From the NCBI RefSeq assembly GCF_002813375.1, contig NZ_PHUJ01000003.1, positions 3,038,001 to 3,102,000 of the forward strand: DNA of 64,000 nucleotides. The letters are read 5' to 3'. Source of the DNA: Pseudonocardia alni (lineage in GTDB: Bacteria > Actinomycetota > Actinomycetes > Mycobacteriales > Pseudonocardiaceae). Positions 41,707 through 50,395 of the stretch are shown piece after piece. The first letter of the stretch is position 1; each line of letters begins with the position of its first letter. The translations under genes were made by a program, and so were the position numbers. The notes beneath the pieces were generated by a model. It saw only the letters and a list, made by a program, of their open reading frames with translations, did no database searches and had not been told where the DNA came from.

Positions 41707-42142
41707 GTACCCGGTGTACCCGTTCCGCGCCGGTTCTCGCCCACCCGCACGGACCGGCGACCGAGCGGCCGGTGAGCGTGCCGAGCGCGAGCACCGCACC
41801 CCACGGCCCGATCACCCAGATCGGCCAGAAGTAGCCCCCGCCCCCGCCGAGCGCGACGGCGGCCCAGACCGTCAGGACGACCACCGCGGTCAGCGCCCAC
41901 GGCCCCCAGGTCGCAGCCAGGACGGTCCGGCGGACCCGGCGCTCACGCTCCGGGTCGGCGGGTCGCGGCAGCCGGGGCAGGTCCGCCTCGACGGCGGCGA
42001 GCTCCGACGCCGTGCGCGCCGCGGTCACCTGCTCGCTGCGGGTGGAGAACTCGGCGAGGTCGAGCCGCCCGTCCCCCACGTGCCTGCCGAGCCGCTCCAG
42101 TGCGCGCTCCCGCTCGGCGTCACCGATGCGTACGTCCATCAT
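41693..42142 (-). CDS. DUF1707 membrane protein
   Basis: 149 residues. The DUF1707 module is at the very N-terminus (VRIGDAERERALERLGRHVGDGRLDLAEFSTRSEQVTAARTASELAAVEADL). A proline-rich linker and two membrane helices (ATWGPWALTAVVVLTVWAAV; YFWPIWVIGPWGAVLALGTL) follow. ATG 42142 is chosen because AGGAGG lies upstream with good spacing; GTG 42148 and ATG 42139 are alternatives. The window holds a second DUF1707 protein at 27 kb. Confidence 0.8.
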   Translation of the reverse strand: MMDVRIGDAERERALERLGRHVGDGRLDLAEFSTRSEQVTAARTASELAAVEADLPRLPRPADPERERRVRRTVLAATWGPWALTAVVVLTVWAAVALGGGGGYFWPIWVIGPWGAVLALGTLTGRSVAGPCGWARTGAERVHRVHAPS

Positions 42143-42198
42143 GGCCACCCTCCTGATCGGATACCAAGACTCTCCACTATCCGTGCCGGGGGCACAAG

Positions 42199-42729
42199 TC
42201 AGAGCTCGTCGAGGAAGGCCAGCGCCGCCTCCGCCGAGGTGCGCCGCCAGGCGGCCAGCATCCGGTCGAACTCGTCGGCGCCGCCGTCCCCCGCCCGTCC
42301 GGCCCGGTCCTGCTCGGCCCGCAGCGCCGCGACGATCGGGGCCAGCTCGCGACGCTGGGCGTCGACCAGCGCGGTCGCATCCCGGCCGTGCCGGTGCAGC
42401 ACCGCCAGCTTCAGCAGGAACTCCGACCGCAGGTCCCGCACGTGCGGGACCGGAGTGCCCAGCCAGGCGTCCACGTGACCCCGACCGGTCGGGGTGGCGG
42501 CGTAGAGGGTCCGGGGCGGGCCGCCCTTCGTCTCGACGGCCTCGGCGGTGATCAGGCCGGCGTCGACCAACCTGCCGATGGCCCGGTAGACGACCGGGCG
42601 CGGGATCTGCCAGACCCGGCCCAGCTCGCCGTCGGCGGCGGTGAGCGCGGCGACGGCGAAACCGTGCACCGGGCGCTCACCGGCCACGGCCAGGACGACC
42701 CACTCGGCGAGCCCGAGCCGTGGAAGCAT
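42199..42729 (-). CDS. PadR-family transcriptional regulator
   Basis: 176 residues. The PadR winged helix occupies the first ~85 (LGLAEWVVLAVAGERPVHGFAVA, WQIPRPVVYRAIGRLVDAGLITAE, GGPPRTLYAATPTGR). The Vir_act_alpha_C helical domain follows (VPHVRDLRSEFLLKLAVLHRHGRDATALVDAQRRELAPIVAALR). It lies 17 bases downstream of the large membrane protein gene, so it probably regulates that operon. Confidence 0.88.
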   Translation of the reverse strand: MLPRLGLAEWVVLAVAGERPVHGFAVAALTAADGELGRVWQIPRPVVYRAIGRLVDAGLITAEAVETKGGPPRTLYAATPTGRGHVDAWLGTPVPHVRDLRSEFLLKLAVLHRHGRDATALVDAQRRELAPIVAALRAEQDRAGRAGDGGADEFDRMLAAWRRTSAEAALAFLDEL

Positions 42730-42746
42730 CGGGCCAGCGTAGGGCC

Positions 42747-43835
42747 TCACCGGTTGACGGCCGCCCCGTTGCCCTCCGCCCAGGAGAAGCCGCGGTCGTA
42801 GAGGAAGCGCAGCTCCGGATCGCTCTCCAGCACGAGCCGCTGCCCGTCCCCGGCCAGTTCCACCCGGCCGTCGGGCCGGACCGCCCAGGTGAGTTCGACC
42901 GTCCGGACGGCGGGCTCGAACATCGGGGCGGCCCCGGACTGCGGCGGGTTCCACTCGACCCGGATCGTCCGGTCCCCCACGGGCCGCCACGTCCCGCGGA
43001 CGAAGGTGCTGTCGGCGAGCCGGATCGCGATCCCGGCGGACCCGGACTGCGGGTAGCCGGGGAGCGGGACCGACGGCCCGACGTAGGTCCACTGCCCGAC
43101 GGCCACGTGCTGCCAGCGCCGGTCGTCGGCCAGCCGCGCGGCCGGGGCCGTGGGGTCCTCCACCACCCGGTAGACCCCGGCGAGCGCGAGGTCACCCCGC
43201 TGGAGGGCGGGCTGGAACTGCTGGAACAGCACGCCCTGCGCGGCGACCAGGACCAGCCCGAGCACCGGGACGAGCCACCGGGTGACCCGGCGGACCCTCG
43301 GCCACGGCAGCAGCCGCGGGGCCCCCTCGGTCGCGGCCGTCGGGCGCCCGGCCAGGAACCGCACCACCCGCGGCAGCTCCGGGGCCGCGACGAGCGCGAA
43401 CCCGAGCGTCAGGGCGAGGGCGATCTGCTTGACCGGCACGTCGTAGGTCATGTTCAGCAGGAAGACGGTGCCGAGCGCGACGGTGCCGAGCAGGCCGCCG
43501 ATCCACGCCGTGCGCCGGAACACCAGCAGCAGCACGACGACGAGCTCGGCGAACCCGGCGAGGAACTGGATCACCGGGGAGTAGGCCATGAGCCCCCACA
43601 GCAGGCCCATCGGGCTCTTCTCGCCGGTCATGGCCAGCGCGTCGGAGTAGTCGGCCCGGCCCATCTGGGTCAGGTTGAGCTTCGACCACACGTAGGCCTG
43701 CATGACCATGATCAGGACGAACCGCAGCAGCGCGTGCAGCACCCAGCCCACCCGGTTCCACCACGGCCGCACGGCCGTCGTGACCACGGCCCCGTCCTCC
43801 CGCCGCACCGCGGCGGTCCCCCTCGTCCCGGTCAT
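42747..43835 (-). CDS. DoxX-like membrane protein with C-terminal extracytoplasmic domain
   Basis: 362 residues. A four-helix DoxX/MauE-like segment lies in the first ~160 residues (VLHALLRFVLIMVMQAYVWSK, LAGFAELVVVLLLVFRRT, WIGGLLGTVALGTVFLLNMTYDVPVKQIALAL). A further helix (WLVPVLGLVLVAAQGVLF) and a ~150-residue soluble, beta-rich domain follow (YRVVEDPTAPAARLADDRRW onwards), probably outside the membrane. Function is unknown. It is transcribed ahead of padR. Confidence 0.7.
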   Translation of the reverse strand: MTGTRGTAAVRREDGAVVTTAVRPWWNRVGWVLHALLRFVLIMVMQAYVWSKLNLTQMGRADYSDALAMTGEKSPMGLLWGLMAYSPVIQFLAGFAELVVVLLLVFRRTAWIGGLLGTVALGTVFLLNMTYDVPVKQIALALTLGFALVAAPELPRVVRFLAGRPTAATEGAPRLLPWPRVRRVTRWLVPVLGLVLVAAQGVLFQQFQPALQRGDLALAGVYRVVEDPTAPAARLADDRRWQHVAVGQWTYVGPSVPLPGYPQSGSAGIAIRLADSTFVRGTWRPVGDRTIRVEWNPPQSGAAPMFEPAVRTVELTWAVRPDGRVELAGDGQRLVLESDPELRFLYDRGFSWAEGNGAAVNR

Positions 43836-43935
43836 GACACGACGGTAGGGACGGTGGCGCGGTCGCGGATCCCTCCTCCGACGGATCCTGCGCTCCTCCG
43901 CGGGTGGGAGACGTGAACCACAGCCCGCCGATGCA

Positions 43936-43945
43936 TTGTGCACAA
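43936..43945. promoter_or_regulatory. TTGTGCACAA palindrome upstream of the alcohol dehydrogenase
   Basis: A perfect 10-bp palindrome in the AT-richer part of the divergent promoter region, 120 bases from the GTG start; a possible regulator half-site pair. Confidence 0.25.
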
Positions 43946-44064
43946 CCATCAACGGGTAGCCACATGGCGATGCGGCTGCACGACGGCCGCCCGTCCCCGC
44001 CGCGGCGCCGGAGCCCGGCCACCCCAGACACGACGTCCACACGCGACGCCGACCAGGAGGAAAC

Positions 44065-45111
44065 GTGCCCACGACCGTGCCCGCCATGACCACCGCCGGC
44101 CCGAACAAACCGTTCGAGCGCGGGACCGTGACCCGTCGCGACCCGAAGCCGCACGACGTCGTCATCGACATCCGGTACGCCGGGATCTGCCACTCCGACA
44201 TCCACCAGGCCCGCGACGAGTGGGGCGAGGGCATCTACCCGATGGTCCCCGGCCACGAGATCGCCGGCGTCGTCTCCGCGGTCGGCGACGACGTGACCCG
44301 CTACGCCGTGGGCGACACCGTCGGCGTCGGCTGCTTCGTCGACTCCTGCCGCGAGTGCGAGAACTGCAGGGCCGGCGAGGAGCAGTACTGCCTCGAGGGC
44401 GAGGTGCAGACCTACAACGCGAAGGAGTACGACGGCGAGCCCACCTACGGCGGCTACTCCACGCAGATCGTCGTCGACGAGAACTACGTGCTGCGCATCC
44501 CGGACGGCGTCGAGCTCGACGTCGCCGCGCCGCTGCTCTGTGCCGGCATCACCCTCTACTCCCCGCTCCACCACTGGGGCGCGGGCCCCGGGAAGAAGGT
44601 GGCGATCGTCGGCATGGGCGGTCTCGGCCACATGGGCGTGAAGATCGCCGCGGCGATGGGCGCCGAGGTCACGGTGCTCTCCCGCACGCTGTCCAAGGAG
44701 CAGGACGGCAAGCGGCTCGGGGCCGCGCACTACTACGCGACCGAGGACGAGTCCACCTTCACCGAGCTGGCCGGATCCTTCGACCTGATCGTCAACACCG
44801 TCGCCGCGGTGATCCCGGTCGACGACTACCTCGGGCTGCTGAAGCTCGACGGCTCGATGGTCAACGTCGGCGTGCCCGAGGAGAAGCTGTCCTACCACGG
44901 GTTCTCGCTGGTCGCAGGCCGCAAGAGCCTGTCCGGCTCGAAGATCGGTGGCATCCGCGAGACCCAGGAGATGCTGGACTTCTGCGCCGAGCACGGGCTC
45001 GGCGCCGACATCGAGACGATCTCCTGCGACCAGGTCGACGAGGCCTGGGAGCGGGTCGTGCGGGGCGACGTGCGCTACCGCTTCGTGATCGACACCGCGA
45101 CCTTCGGCTGA
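44065..45111 (+). CDS. Zinc-dependent NAD(P) alcohol dehydrogenase (AdhC/CAD-like)
   Basis: 348 residues of the medium-chain dehydrogenase family. The catalytic zinc is held by GICHSDIH and GHE ([10 protein letters not shown]). Structural zinc ligands are [15 protein letters not shown]. The Rossmann loop is [12 protein letters not shown] with Ser-Arg after strand two ([10 protein letters not shown]), which favours NADP. It resembles the mycobacterial AdhC / cinnamyl alcohol dehydrogenase group that reduces aldehydes. GTG 44065 follows GGAGG by four bases. It is transcribed alone, with the ABM protein 104 bases further on. Confidence 0.93.
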   Translation: MPTTVPAMTTAGPNKPFERGTVTRRDPKPHDVVIDIRYAGICHSDIHQARDEWGEGIYPMVPGHEIAGVVSAVGDDVTRYAVGDTVGVGCFVDSCRECENCRAGEEQYCLEGEVQTYNAKEYDGEPTYGGYSTQIVVDENYVLRIPDGVELDVAAPLLCAGITLYSPLHHWGAGPGKKVAIVGMGGLGHMGVKIAAAMGAEVTVLSRTLSKEQDGKRLGAAHYYATEDESTFTELAGSFDLIVNTVAAVIPVDDYLGLLKLDGSMVNVGVPEEKLSYHGFSLVAGRKSLSGSKIGGIRETQEMLDFCAEHGLGADIETISCDQVDEAWERVVRGDVRYRFVIDTATFG

Positions 45112-45215
45112 GGGTTCGTCAAGCCCGCGGCGTCGCACTTCGAGACGCCCGCGGTGCGGCGATCCGTGGAACGATCCCGGCGACGTTGCCGACCAGAAGT
45201 GAACCGGAGGCTCAT

Positions 45216-45542
45216 GTGATCCTCATCGTGCTCAAGGCCCAGATCCGCCCGGACAAGCGCGAGGAGTGGCTGTCCGGCATCGCGCAGTACAAGAAGGACG
45301 TGAACTCCGAGCCGGGCAACATCTCCTTCGACTACCACGAGAACTACGAGAAGCAGAACGAGTTCGTGATCGTGGAGGTCTTCAAGGACAGCGCGGCCGG
45401 CGACGCGCACGTCAAGACCGACCACGCGCAGAAGTTCTTCGACTTCATGGGCTCGGTCGTGCCGGAGAAGCCGCTCATCAACTTCCAGAGCGAGGACGGC
45501 AAGGACGTCTGGGTCGAGATGGGCGAGGTCAACCCGCGCTGA
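45216..45542 (+). CDS. ABM-family putative quinol monooxygenase
   Basis: 108 residues, one antibiotic-biosynthesis-monooxygenase domain: ILIVLKAQIRPDKREEWL, SEPGNISFDYHENYEKQNEFVIVEVFKD, and DHAQKFFDFMGSVVPEKP. Dimers of this ferredoxin-like fold oxidise quinols or polyketides without cofactor, as in YgiN. GTG 45216 is the start because the nearby ATG is followed at once by a stop; GGAGG lies five bases upstream. A strong hairpin follows. Confidence 0.87.
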   Translation: MILIVLKAQIRPDKREEWLSGIAQYKKDVNSEPGNISFDYHENYEKQNEFVIVEVFKDSAAGDAHVKTDHAQKFFDFMGSVVPEKPLINFQSEDGKDVWVEMGEVNPR

Positions 45543-45858
45543 TCCCCCTCCCTCCCGACGATGCCGGCGACCCCACGGGGCGTCGGCATCGTCGCGTCCA
45601 CCGGTGCCGTGAGCAGGTGTCCCCCTGCGCCGGACGGACGGAGCCGGGCGGACCGGACATCGGAACCGAGACGGTCCTTCCGGGTGATCGGGACGGGAGC
45701 GCACCGCGTCCGGGCCGGTCGGGGCCGGGGTGCAGACTGGCTGCGCACGGCAGAGCTTTTCGTCACGCAACCTGGGCGCTCCCCGCGCGTCTCCCACGGT
45801 GACGGAACGATCACGTGGCGTCGCCACCCCGAGCGACGCGGACGAACAGGAGCACCCC
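45543..45858. other. 316-nt gap between ABM and L,D-transpeptidase genes
   Basis: Apart from the terminator at its left end, this region should contain the L,D-transpeptidase promoter. No confident -35/-10 pair was identified, and no open frame with coding bias is present. Confidence 0.4.
45556..45594 (+). terminator. Hairpin terminator after ABM gene
   Basis: CGACGATGCCGGCG pairs with CGTCGGCATCGTCG (one wobble), and the loop itself contains CCCC/GGGG, giving a long stem without a T tract. Confidence 0.75.
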
Positions 45859-46404
45859 ATGGACACCGTCCGGCAGCGGCCCCGCCGCCTCGTCGCACTG
45901 GGCCTCGGACTGGCCACCATCGCGGGTGTCGCCGTCGCCGGGACGGCACTGGCCGGATCCCCCGCCGCCGAGCAGGCCCGCGCACAGCCGCTCGTCCCGG
46001 GCACCCCGTGCTCGGTCACCGCCAAGGCCTGCGTCGACCTGGACTCGCAGAAGTCCTGGCTCATCCAGGACGGCAAGGTCGTCCGAGGCCCGATCGGCAT
46101 CTCCTCGGGCGGCAACGGCCAGGAGACCCCGGTCGGCCACTCCCTGCGCGTCTACCGCAAGGACGCGACCCACAAGAGCGAGGAGTCGCGGCTGCCGAAC
46201 GGCGACCCGGCCCCGATGCCCTGGTCGGTGTTCTTCAACGACGGCGGCATCGCCTTCCACAGCGGCGACCCGGACCGCTCCTCGGCCGGCTGCATCCACG
46301 TCCCGCCGGACGAGGCCAAGGCGTACTTCGACTACCTGCAGATCGGCGACCAGGTGCAGGTCGTGAAGGCGTCCGAGGAGACCGCGGCCCGTCAGGGGCA
46401 GTGA
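45859..46404 (+). CDS. Secreted L,D-transpeptidase (YkuD domain)
   Basis: 181 residues. A signal peptide or anchor lies in residues ~10-32 (RLVALGLGLATIAGVAVAGTALA). The YkuD domain follows: VDLDSQKSWLIQDGKVVRGPIGISSG, TPVGHSLRVYRKD, then the active site with His134 and Cys145 in FHSG-N7-SAGCIHVP. It makes 3-3 cross-links or attaches proteins in peptidoglycan outside the membrane. It is small, with no Ig-like domain, unlike the mycobacterial Ldt enzymes. Confidence 0.9.
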   Translation: MDTVRQRPRRLVALGLGLATIAGVAVAGTALAGSPAAEQARAQPLVPGTPCSVTAKACVDLDSQKSWLIQDGKVVRGPIGISSGGNGQETPVGHSLRVYRKDATHKSEESRLPNGDPAPMPWSVFFNDGGIAFHSGDPDRSSAGCIHVPPDEAKAYFDYLQIGDQVQVVKASEETAARQGQ

Positions 46405-46510
46405 GCGCGGAGTCACCGCATCGGGGAGTGCTCGGGCATCCGGCGTAACGCGGAGATGGTCGTCCGGCGACACACCGGGCGTATCACCCGTCCGTCCCCG
46501 GGAGCGCCCG

Positions 46511-47326
46511 ATGGCCGCGAGCCGACCCGCCCGTCGCACGCCGCTCGACCACGCCCGGCGGATCGCGCGGCTCTCCCTGAGCGGCGGCGCGCGTGCCGCC
46601 GCGGTCCCGGTGCGCGGCCTGGCCCGGCTCGGCCGCGACGAGCGCGACCCGCGCTGGACCGGCCAGACCTGGCTGTGGCAGCCGGGCTGGGGCCGGCGCA
46701 CGCACGACCGGCTCTACCGCAGCCCGGACCCGTACTCGATCGGGCTGTCGGCCTACGAGCAGCAGAAGTACGGCACCGTCATGGATGCGCTCGCCGGCCG
46801 CCGCTTCGACCGGGTACTGGAGGTCGGCTGCGGCGAGGGTGACCTGTCGGTCCGCCTCGCCGGGCACACCGCGGCACTGCTCGGGGTCGACATCTGCTCG
46901 GCCGCGGTCCAGCGGGCCGCCGCCCGGGTGCCGTCGGGGACCTTCGTCCGCCGCACGCTCCCGCACGAGATGCCCGAGGGCGACTTCGACCTGATCGTCT
47001 GCTCCGACGTCCTCTACTACTGGGAGACGGTCACGCTGCAGGTCGGCCTGGCCGCCCTGCTGGACCGCCTCCGGCCGGGCGGGACGCTGCTCGCCTACCA
47101 CTACCGCGGGGCGTTCGGACAGGCCGCGACGGCCGACCGGGTACACGAGGCGCTCGCCGCCGCGGCGGCCGCCCGCGGACTGACGGGCCGGGCGCACGAG
47201 ACCGTCGACGGCGTCGGCCCCGACCGCGCCGGGGCCCGGTTCGACGTCGTGGTCCGCCCCGAGGTGGCGGTGCCGTCCCCACGCCGCCCGGAGCCGGGCG
47301 TCGCAGCGCGCGCACGCCGTTCCTGA
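46511..47326 (+). CDS. SAM-dependent methyltransferase (NodS-like)
   Basis: 271 residues. The N-terminal ~75 residues are basic and do not match a known domain. Then come YEQQKYGTVMDALAGRRFDRVLEVGCGEGDLS (SAM motif I), LGVDICSAAVQRAAARV, and FDLIVCSDVLYYWETVTLQVGLAALLDRLRPGG. The core resembles NodS / nodulation methyltransferases. A disordered Pro/Arg tail ends the protein. The substrate is unknown. ATG 46511. Confidence 0.82.
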   Translation: MAASRPARRTPLDHARRIARLSLSGGARAAAVPVRGLARLGRDERDPRWTGQTWLWQPGWGRRTHDRLYRSPDPYSIGLSAYEQQKYGTVMDALAGRRFDRVLEVGCGEGDLSVRLAGHTAALLGVDICSAAVQRAAARVPSGTFVRRTLPHEMPEGDFDLIVCSDVLYYWETVTLQVGLAALLDRLRPGGTLLAYHYRGAFGQAATADRVHEALAAAAAARGLTGRAHETVDGVGPDRAGARFDVVVRPEVAVPSPRRPEPGVAARARRS

Positions 47327-47435
47327 GGGGTCGGCTGGGCCGGGTGGCGGTGCGACCGTTGGACCGTCCGGTCGTTCTCGTCAGGTCGACGTGGACCTGT
47401 CGTGACCGGGCGGTTCCTGGTTACCGTCCGGAGTC

Positions 47436-47909
47436 ATGACGGTCGACGCCGACGGACCCGCCGGAATGGCCGATGCGCAGCGCGTGGTCACGATCCCCGA
47501 GCTGAGCGCACCGAGCTACCTGCAGGCGGTGCTGTCGATCGCCTACCGCGACGAGCGCAACAGCGTCCCGCTCACCGTCGCCACACCGGCCGGGCTCGTG
47601 TTCGGCAACGCCGTGCACCCCTCGGCCTGGCTGCGCGGGCTCGGGGACCAGCTGCGCCGGCTCACCGCGGGCGACCCGGGCAACGAGTCCGCGGCGTCGA
47701 TGGCCGACATGTTCGACGACATGGCCGACGGCCGCGGCGACGAGCACCCCGGCCGGGACATCCCGGTGAAGGACATCCACTGGATCTACTTCACCGACGC
47801 GCTCGTGGTCCCGACCGCCGCCGGCGGGCCGAACTACGTCGAGCCGGCCTGCTGGCAGGTGGCACTGCGCGATGTCACCGGCTGGACGATCGGCCTCCCG
47901 CCCGGCTGA
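47436..47909 (+). CDS. Hypothetical protein, possibly GvpU-like fold
   Basis: 157 residues without signal peptide or membrane segment. Blocks are LSIAYRDERNSVPLTVATPAGLVFGNAVHP, a middle acidic helix (SAASMADMFDDMADGRGDEH) and IHWIYFTDALVVPT-x-WQVALRDVTGWTIGLP. The two beta blocks faintly resemble gas-vesicle accessory protein GvpU, but no gas-vesicle genes are nearby, so this is a weak guess. It precedes the Asp23 cluster by 280 bases. Confidence 0.6.
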   Translation: MTVDADGPAGMADAQRVVTIPELSAPSYLQAVLSIAYRDERNSVPLTVATPAGLVFGNAVHPSAWLRGLGDQLRRLTAGDPGNESAASMADMFDDMADGRGDEHPGRDIPVKDIHWIYFTDALVVPTAAGGPNYVEPACWQVALRDVTGWTIGLPPG

Positions 47910-48189
47910 GCGCCACGTCCGATGATCATCTGATCGGGTGATCGCAAACCGGTCGGCCCGACCCCCCGCCCGGACCTCCCGTCGCAGGTCACAGGGTTCC
48001 AGCCCAGGTCAGCGGCCCGCAGCCCCGACCACGGTGTGACGACGACCACGTGAAGTCGCCCGTGAGGATGTGCCGCCCCGGGACCTCCTATGTGTGTCGA
48101 GCGGATCGACGGGGCACCACCGGAACGAACCGGCCCCCCGATCCGGACCACTGTGAGGCCCGATACCGGGCCACGACCTGGAGGCGCAC

Positions 48190-48654
48190 ATGAGCACCAC
48201 CGAGACCAAGACCCCGGCCGTCACCGGCACCCCGTCCGCCCTGCAGTCCGAGCACGGCAGCACCCGCATCGCCGAGACGGTCGTCTCGAAGATCGCCGGT
48301 CTGGCGGCCCGCGAGGTCAGCGGCATCTACGCCCTCGGCGGCGGCGCGGCCCGCGCGTTCGGCGCGCTGCGCGAGCGCATCCCGGGTGGCACCACCAACG
48401 CCTCGCAGGGTGTGTCGGTCGAGGTCGGCGAGAAGCAGGCCGCCGTCGACATCAACGTCGTCGTCGAGTACGGCGTCTCCATCGCCGACCTGGCGAAGGC
48501 CGTCCGCCGCAACGTCATCTCCGCCCTGGAGCGGATGACCGGACTCGAGGTCGTCGAGGTCAACATCTCGGTCGACGACGTCCACCTGCCGTCCGAGGAC
48601 GACGGCAAGGACGAGGAGCCGAAGAAGATCGAGTCCACCTCGCGGGTGGCGTGA
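48190..48654 (+). CDS. Asp23/Gls24-family envelope stress protein (1)
   Basis: 154 residues. The Asp23 core is complete: TRIAETVVSKIAGLAAREVSGIYALGGG, GVSVEVGEKQAAVDINVVVEYGVSIADLAKAVRRNVISALERMTGLEVVEVNISVDDV. An acidic/lysine tail (SEDDGKDEEPKKIES) follows. In Firmicutes, Asp23 coats the inner membrane face through the anchor AmaP and responds to alkaline or cell-wall stress. It is the first of six tightly packed genes, with its stop overlapping the next GTG. Confidence 0.9.
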   Translation: MSTTETKTPAVTGTPSALQSEHGSTRIAETVVSKIAGLAAREVSGIYALGGGAARAFGALRERIPGGTTNASQGVSVEVGEKQAAVDINVVVEYGVSIADLAKAVRRNVISALERMTGLEVVEVNISVDDVHLPSEDDGKDEEPKKIESTSRVA

Positions 48655-49052
48655 GCGCCCGCGTCGCCGCGGACGGCGACGGGATCGTCGCCACGGGTGC
48701 GGTCGACACCGACCGGATCGCCGACGCGGTGCTGGGTTGCCCCGGCGTCGCGCAGCTGCACGGCGGCCGGTTCGGTGAGATCGCCACCTACCTGCCCGGG
48801 CGCCGGGTGAGCGGCATCCGCGTGGACCCCACGGCCCCGGCCGTCGAGGTGCACGTGGTCGGCCGCTACCCGGCCTCCGTGGCCGAGATCGACCGCCAGG
48901 TCCGCACCGCACTGCTCCCGGTCGTCGGGGGCGCGCGGGTGGACGTGGTGGTCGGCGACTACGCCGGCCCCACCGAATCGACGCCGATCCGGCCGTCCGA
49001 CTCGGCACCCGCCACCGGCGAGCTCCCGGTCCCTCCCGCGGCCACCCCCTGA
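48651..49052 (+). CDS. Asp23-operon protein of unknown function
   Basis: 133 residues. VSARVAADGDGIVATGAVDTDRIADAVLGCPGVAQLHGGRFGEIATYLPGRRVSGIRV and EVHVVGRYPASVAEIDRQVRTALLPVVGGARVDVVVGDY show the helix-strand rhythm of an Asp23-like fold without its glycine-rich loop. The C-terminal ~30 residues are Pro/Ser/Thr-rich. Its GTG overlaps the stop of asp23-1 (GTGA). Function is inferred only from the operon. Confidence 0.75.
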   Translation: MSARVAADGDGIVATGAVDTDRIADAVLGCPGVAQLHGGRFGEIATYLPGRRVSGIRVDPTAPAVEVHVVGRYPASVAEIDRQVRTALLPVVGGARVDVVVGDYAGPTESTPIRPSDSAPATGELPVPPAATP

Positions 49053-49119
49053 CCCGCCCGGACGCCCGCCCACATCCCCGGACGTCCGGTACCTTCTCGT
49101 CTCGAAGGACGTGACTGTG

Positions 49120-49332
49120 ATGTCCCTGTCCACGAACACCCAGATCGGCCTGATCGCCGGCCTCCTCCTGGCCATCGCCGGCATCGTCGGCGGCTTCGGC
49201 GGGTTCGTCCTCGCCCTGATCCTCGGCGCGATCGGCCTCGCCGTCGGCCGCTGGCTCGACGGCGACCTCGACCTGTCCGAGCTCTCCGAGCGGTCGGGGC
49301 TGTCCGGGCGCGGCCGCGACAAGGTCCGGTGA
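49120..49332 (+). CDS. DUF2273 small membrane protein
   Basis: 70 residues with two membrane helices in a hairpin (TQIGLIAGLLLAIAGIVGGF and FVLALILGAIGLAVGRWLD), followed by a short acidic/charged tail. This is the DUF2273 pattern found with Asp23 genes. ATG 49120 is used, ten bases after GAAGGA; GTG 49117 and GTG 49111 are in frame upstream. Its stop overlaps the next GTG. Confidence 0.82.
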   Translation: MSLSTNTQIGLIAGLLLAIAGIVGGFGGFVLALILGAIGLAVGRWLDGDLDLSELSERSGLSGRGRDKVR

Positions 49333-49853
49333 ACCCGGTGAGCACCGTCGAGCCGACGGGGACGGCGACCGGGGACCCGGACACGATCCGGGCCACCCGC
49401 CTCGCCCCTCCCCCGCCGGACGACACCCCGACCCGCACGATCGACACCGGCACCGGCTCCGCAGGTGCCGACGGCTCCGGCGGCACGGCCCCGGAGGACC
49501 GCGGCCGGGTCGACATCGCCGACCAGGTCGTACAGAAGATCGCGCTCGGGGCCCTGGAGGAGACCGAGGGTGTCGGTGGCACCACCGGCACGGTCGGGCG
49601 GATGCTCGGCCGCGACGACTCCGGCGGCCACCCCCGCGTCGAGGCGACCGTCTCCGGGCAGTCGACCCGGATCGACGCGCGGATCTCCGTCGCCTACCCG
49701 TCCCCGGTGGCCGCGGTCTGCGACCGCGCCCGCGCGCACGTCGTGCGGCAGGTCGAGGCGCTGACCGGGTTGTCCGTCGCGCGGGTCGACGTCGTCGTCA
49801 CCGCACTCACCCTCCCGGGCGCCGCCCGGCCGGCCGCGAGGGAACTCGAATGA
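49329..49853 (+). CDS. Asp23/Gls24-family protein (2)
   Basis: 174 residues. A ~60-residue Thr/Pro/Gly-rich N-terminus precedes an Asp23 core (VDIADQVVQKIALGALEETEGVGGTTG, HPRVEATVSGQSTRIDARISVAYPSPVAAVCDRARAHVVRQVEALTGLSVARVDVVVTAL). The disordered N-terminus is unlike asp23-1 and may be a tether. GTG 49329 overlaps the DUF2273 stop; its own stop overlaps the next ATG. Two different Asp23 proteins plus membrane partners suggest a hetero-oligomeric membrane coat. Confidence 0.87.
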   Translation: MNPVSTVEPTGTATGDPDTIRATRLAPPPPDDTPTRTIDTGTGSAGADGSGGTAPEDRGRVDIADQVVQKIALGALEETEGVGGTTGTVGRMLGRDDSGGHPRVEATVSGQSTRIDARISVAYPSPVAAVCDRARAHVVRQVEALTGLSVARVDVVVTALTLPGAARPAARELE

Positions 49854-50395
49854 TCCGCCGCCCCCGCAAGTCCCTCGCCGCGGGCATCGTGGCGTTGGTC
49901 CTGCTCGCGCTCTGCGTCGTCGTCGCCGTCGCGGTCGTGCAGCTGCTCCTCGGACAGCAGCCGATCGTCGACTTCGGCGTGCTGGGGTCCAGCATCGCCG
50001 GGTTCACCGGTGCCGACGTGCCCGTGCTCGTCGTGTCCGGTCTGGTCGCGCTGGTCGGGCTGGTGCTCGTCGTGGTCGCACTGCGTCCCGGCACCCCCAC
50101 CGTGTTCCCGCTGACCCCGGCCGGCGGTGCCGAGCACCTCGACTCCGGCGTCACCCGGCGCAGCCTGAACCGGACGCTGGCCGACGCCGCCACCGGTGTC
50201 GACGGCATCACCAAGGCGTCGGTGAAGAGCACCGGGCGTCGCGCCGCCGTCACCGCGCACGCCGCGTTCGGCGAGCGTGCGGACCTGCGCGACCGGGTCC
50301 GCAGCGCGGTCGCGCAACGGCTCGACGCCGTCGGACCGGCCCGCAGCCCGAAGGTCACGGTGTCCGTGACCGGCACGAAGCAGCAGGAGGCGTGA
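49850..50395 (+). CDS. DUF6286 membrane protein of the Asp23 cluster
   Basis: 181 residues with two membrane helices (AGIVALVLLALCVVVAVAVVQLL; VPVLVVSGLVALVGLVLVVVAL) and a cytoplasmic domain after residue ~85 (SGVTRRSLNRTLADAATGVDGITKASVKSTGRRAAVTAHAAFGERADLRDRVRSAVAQRL) that repeats the Asp23-like strand/helix pattern. The actinobacterial DUF6286 label is from memory. The final codons overlap the next gene. Confidence 0.8.
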   Translation: MIRRPRKSLAAGIVALVLLALCVVVAVAVVQLLLGQQPIVDFGVLGSSIAGFTGADVPVLVVSGLVALVGLVLVVVALRPGTPTVFPLTPAGGAEHLDSGVTRRSLNRTLADAATGVDGITKASVKSTGRRAAVTAHAAFGERADLRDRVRSAVAQRLDAVGPARSPKVTVSVTGTKQQEA